NCBI GenBank assembly: GCA_963770765.1
Contig: CAVYQS010000012.1
Coordinates: 485,204-549,203, forward strand
Direction of reading: 5' to 3'
Length of the DNA: 64,000 bases
Source: CAVPCY01 sp963770765
GTDB lineage: Bacteria; Actinomycetota; Coriobacteriia; Anaerosomatales; PHET01
Under the pieces are notes generated by a model. The model saw only the letters and a list, made by a program, of their open reading frames with translations, was not told where the DNA came from and ran no database searches. Below are positions 61,770 to 64,000 of this stretch, in pieces. Each line of letters opens with the position of its first letter. The first letter of the stretch is position 1. The translations under genes and the position numbers were made by a program.

Positions 61770-62881
61770 AGCAGTGCCTGCCTGACGACTGCCACGACCT
61801 CATCCTGCTGCTCGCGCGTGATGCCCGGGAACGCGGGCAGGGCGAAGGTGCGCCCGTCGCACGCCTCAGCGACCGGCAGGCTCGGCTGCGTGTATCCTGC
61901 AACAGCAGTCATCGCAGGCTGCTCGTGAAGCGCGAGCGGGTAGTACTTCGCGGTGCCGATGCCGGCCGCGGACAGCGCCGCCATGACCGTGTCGGCGCGC
62001 TCGGCGCTGTCGGCCTTGAGGATGTAGAGGTGGAACACGGCGTCACCGTAGTCGCGGGTAAACGGCAGCTCAACGCCCGTTACGCCCGCGAGCGCCTCGT
62101 TGTAGAAGGCGGCGGCGTCACGGCGCTGTTGGTTCCACGCATCGAGGTGCGGCAGCTTCACGAGCAGGATCGCCGCCTGCAGCGCGTCGAGACGCGAGTT
62201 GGTGCCAAATGCATCGTAGAAGTACTTGCGGCTCGACCCGTGGCTCGCGAGCAGCTTGGCCTTGGCCGCGAGCTCGGCGTCGTCGGTGGTGATGATGCCG
62301 CCGTCGCCGGCGCACCCCAGGTTCTTGCTGGGGAAGAAGCTGAAGGCGGCGGCTCGTGCGAGTGAACCCGCTCGCTTACCGTTGTAGGTCGCGCCGATCG
62401 CCTGGCAGGCGTCCTCGAAGACCTCGAGCCCATGCTTCCGGGCGATCGCATGCACGGCGTCCATGTCCACACACTGCCCGAAGATGTGGACCGGCATGAT
62501 CGCCTTGGTCTGGGGGGTGATCGCGGCCTCGAGCTTGGTGACGTCGATGTTGTAGGTGCCAGGCTCGATGTCGACGAAGACCGGCTTGGCGCCAACGTGC
62601 TGGATCGCCTCGACGGTGGCCCAGAACGTGAAGGGCGTGGTGATGACCTCGTCGCCCTTGCCGATTCCGGCAGCGGCGAGGATGAGGAACAGCGCATCGG
62701 TGCCGTTGGCGCAGGCGACCGCGTGCGTGGTGCCACAGTACTCGGCGATGGCACGCTCGAGTTCGGCCACATTGGGGCCGCCGATGAAGCCAGCACCCGT
62801 CATGGTCTCGTCCCACACGGCGTCGAGCTCGGTCTTCAGGTCTTGGTACTGCGCTTTGAGGTCGAGCAGGGGTATGGCCAT
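61766..62881 (-). CDS. DegT/DnrJ/EryC1 family sugar aminotransferase (WbpE/WlbC-like)
   Basis: This PLP-dependent aminotransferase of 371 residues acts on keto nucleotide sugars. It has GPNVAELERAIAEYCG near residue 35, ANGTDALFL near residue 58, EDACQAIGA near residue 157 (Asp that contacts PLP) and the Schiff-base Lys in FFPSKNLGCAGDGG near residue 185. It is the middle gene of a dehydrogenase-aminotransferase-acetyltransferase trio. The expected substrate is a 3-keto UDP-N-acetyl uronate. ATG at 62881; the frame is clean. Confidence 0.92.
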   Translation of the reverse strand: MAIPLLDLKAQYQDLKTELDAVWDETMTGAGFIGGPNVAELERAIAEYCGTTHAVACANGTDALFLILAAAGIGKGDEVITTPFTFWATVEAIQHVGAKPVFVDIEPGTYNIDVTKLEAAITPQTKAIMPVHIFGQCVDMDAVHAIARKHGLEVFEDACQAIGATYNGKRAGSLARAAAFSFFPSKNLGCAGDGGIITTDDAELAAKAKLLASHGSSRKYFYDAFGTNSRLDALQAAILLVKLPHLDAWNQQRRDAAAFYNEALAGVTGVELPFTRDYGDAVFHLYILKADSAERADTVMAALSAAGIGTAKYYPLALHEQPAMTAVAGYTQPSLPVAEACDGRTFALPAFPGITREQQDEVVAVVRQALL

Positions 62882-62928
62882 CTGGTAGGTTCTCCTTCGT
62901 GGACGCAGCGGTCACGCAGACCGCGATA

Positions 62929-63723
62929 CTACTGGTTCTCGAGCAGTTCCTCTTCGGGGACATCGCGCACGACGCGGGCGGGCGTGCCCATGACCACACT
63001 ACGCGCGGGGACGTCTCGCGTCACGACCGACGCGGTCGCCACGAACGCCTCTTCGCCGATCTCGATGCCGGGCAAGATGTGCACTCCTCCGCCCACGCGT
63101 GCTCCTCGGCGTATCGTCGCGCCGCGCATCTCGGTCAGCCGCTTCTCGGTGCGGCCCATGTAGTTGTCATTGGTGGTCACGACCATCGGAGCGATGAAGA
63201 CGTCCTCTTCGATGGTCATGTAGGCGGTCACGTAGGCGCCCGCCTGGATCTTGGTGCGGGCGCCGATCGTGGTGTCGTTCTCGACGGTGACCGCTCGGCC
63301 CACGACCACGCGCTCGCCGATCGTGCAGCGCTCGCGCACCACCGCGCCGTCGCCCACGATCGTACCGTCGCCGATCGTGGTGCCGGCCATGACGATCGCG
63401 TGCGTGCCGATCATGCAGCGCTCGCCGACGATCACGCCTGGGAGCGGGTCGCGCTTCGCCGTCGACGTGGGTGAGAGCATGGGACGCTTGCCCACTACCG
63501 CTCCATCTGCGATCACGGTGCCCTGCCCGATCACCGCCTCGTCCTGGATCGTGACGTTGTCGCCGATAAGCACGTTATGGGCGATGACAGCTCCGTGCCG
63601 CACGTGCAGCCCCGGTCCGGAGATGACGTTGTCGCCGATGCGCACCTCGTCGTCGATGACGGTGAAGGGCGCGGGCTTGAAGTTGTCGCCTACGACGGCC
63701 GTGGGATGTACGTATGCGGTCAC
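62929..63723 (-). CDS. Left-handed beta-helix N-acetyltransferase (WbpD/WlbB-like)
   Basis: This 264-residue protein is built mostly of hexapeptide repeats (for example IGDNVTIQDEAVIGQGTVIADGA and GTTIGDGTIVGDG), the fold of acyl-CoA-dependent sugar acyltransferases. A TNDNYMGR loop with ligand-binding Asn residues and a terminal VVMGTPARVVRD motif complete the pattern. It probably acetylates the 3-amino group added by the aminotransferase 47 bp downstream. At 264 residues it is longer than WbpD (about 190) because of extra N-terminal coils. The GTG start is at 63723. Confidence 0.88.
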   Translation of the reverse strand: MTAYVHPTAVVGDNFKPAPFTVIDDEVRIGDNVISGPGLHVRHGAVIAHNVLIGDNVTIQDEAVIGQGTVIADGAVVGKRPMLSPTSTAKRDPLPGVIVGERCMIGTHAIVMAGTTIGDGTIVGDGAVVRERCTIGERVVVGRAVTVENDTTIGARTKIQAGAYVTAYMTIEEDVFIAPMVVTTNDNYMGRTEKRLTEMRGATIRRGARVGGGVHILPGIEIGEEAFVATASVVTRDVPARSVVMGTPARVVRDVPEEELLENQ

Positions 63724-63776
63724 AGTCAGACGATCCTCTCACGCGGGGTGGGTGCAAGCGTTCGGCCTTCTGGGCC

Positions 63777-64000
63777 CTACATCAACTGGCTCTCGAACAG
63801 CTTCTGGTACGCATCGCCCTTCGCCATGAGCTCGGCGTGCGTGCCACGTTCGACGATGTGCCCTTCGTCCATCACGAGCAGTTGATCTGACTGAATCACC
63901 GTGGCGAGCCGGTGCGCAATCACGATGATGGTCTTGGAGCCATGCAGCTTCGCGAGCGCCTTCTGGATGTAGCCCTCAGACTCCGAGTCGAGCGCGCTGG
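63777..64000 (-). CDS. ABC transporter ATP-binding protein, C-terminal fragment
   Basis: The last 74 codons of an ABC ATPase run off the right edge of the window. The D-loop SALDSESE, the H-loop His in IIVIAHRLATV and a typical end (VMDEGHIVERGTHAELMAKG, then QKLFESQLM and TAG) are visible. The wording matches MsbA-type exporters with fused membrane and ATPase domains, which flip lipid-linked sugars or lipids. Walker A and the membrane part are outside. It is 53 bp upstream of the acetyltransferase, same strand. Confidence 0.88.
   Translation of the reverse strand, partial: SALDSESEGYIQKALAKLHGSKTIIVIAHRLATVIQSDQLLVMDEGHIVERGTHAELMAKGDAYQKLFESQLM

Overview
This 64 kb window is GC-rich chromosomal DNA, almost entirely transcribed on the minus strand, with dense operons whose genes overlap by ATGA or GTGA and with very frequent GTG starts. 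Gene content (NADH-dehydrogenase-like complex without an NADH module, a menaquinone methyltransferase, large multiheme c-type cytochromes, HypA/HypB, Tat export, an archaeal-type topoisomerase I) suggests an anaerobic, respiring, high-GC bacterium, most plausibly a deep actinobacterial lineage (Coriobacteriia/OPB41-like). That placement is inference; there is no rRNA gene here.

Layout. 0-9.5 kb: nuoA-B-C-D-H-I-J-K-L-M-N, an 11-subunit proton pump with no nuoE, nuoF or nuoG between D and H. 9.7 kb: a perfect palindrome resembling CsoR/CstR operators. 9.8-10.7 kb: lipoprotein esterase. 10.8-17.8 kb: a run from mdh through fumarate hydratase alpha, an MFS transporter, fumarate hydratase beta, tmk, holB and ricT to tRNA-Thr(CGT). 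17.9-24.0 kb: degenerate nitrilase-like protein, archaeal-type topA, HD protein, hypB, hypA, tatC, tatA. 24.1-26.2 kb: two divergent STAS proteins and two membrane-anchored proteins. 26.4-30.4 kb: amidohydrolase, menG/ubiE and a B12-binding radical SAM enzyme with a possibly structured leader. 30.5-36.1 kb: 12-heme and 15-heme cytochromes, a TPR protein and an O-antigen-ligase/TPR protein in one run. 36.2-64 kb: a surface-polysaccharide locus with a polyprenyl glycosylphosphotransferase, about 13 glycosyltransferases, phosphohexomutase, nucleotide-sugar enzymes (probable UDP-L-FucNAc and UDP-diacetamido-uronate sets), two SDR epimerases and the end of an ABC exporter.

How it works together. 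Complex I-like pump, menaquinone enzymes and multiheme cytochromes describe a quinone-based anaerobic electron transport chain, possibly reaching outside the cell; mdh and fumarase supply the matching reductive or oxidative C4-acid steps. The polysaccharide locus builds and ligates a glycan on the cell surface, and its ligase gene is contiguous with the cytochrome genes.

Quality note. At least 15 genes carry single-base frameshifts, most of them needing removal of one base, with intact protein sequence in the next frame and no in-frame nonsense mutations. I treat these as probable sequence errors and report each gene over its full corrected span. One 2 kb stretch (47.2-49.2 kb) is much denser in such shifts. 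I see no CRISPR array, insertion sequence, phage gene or replication origin.
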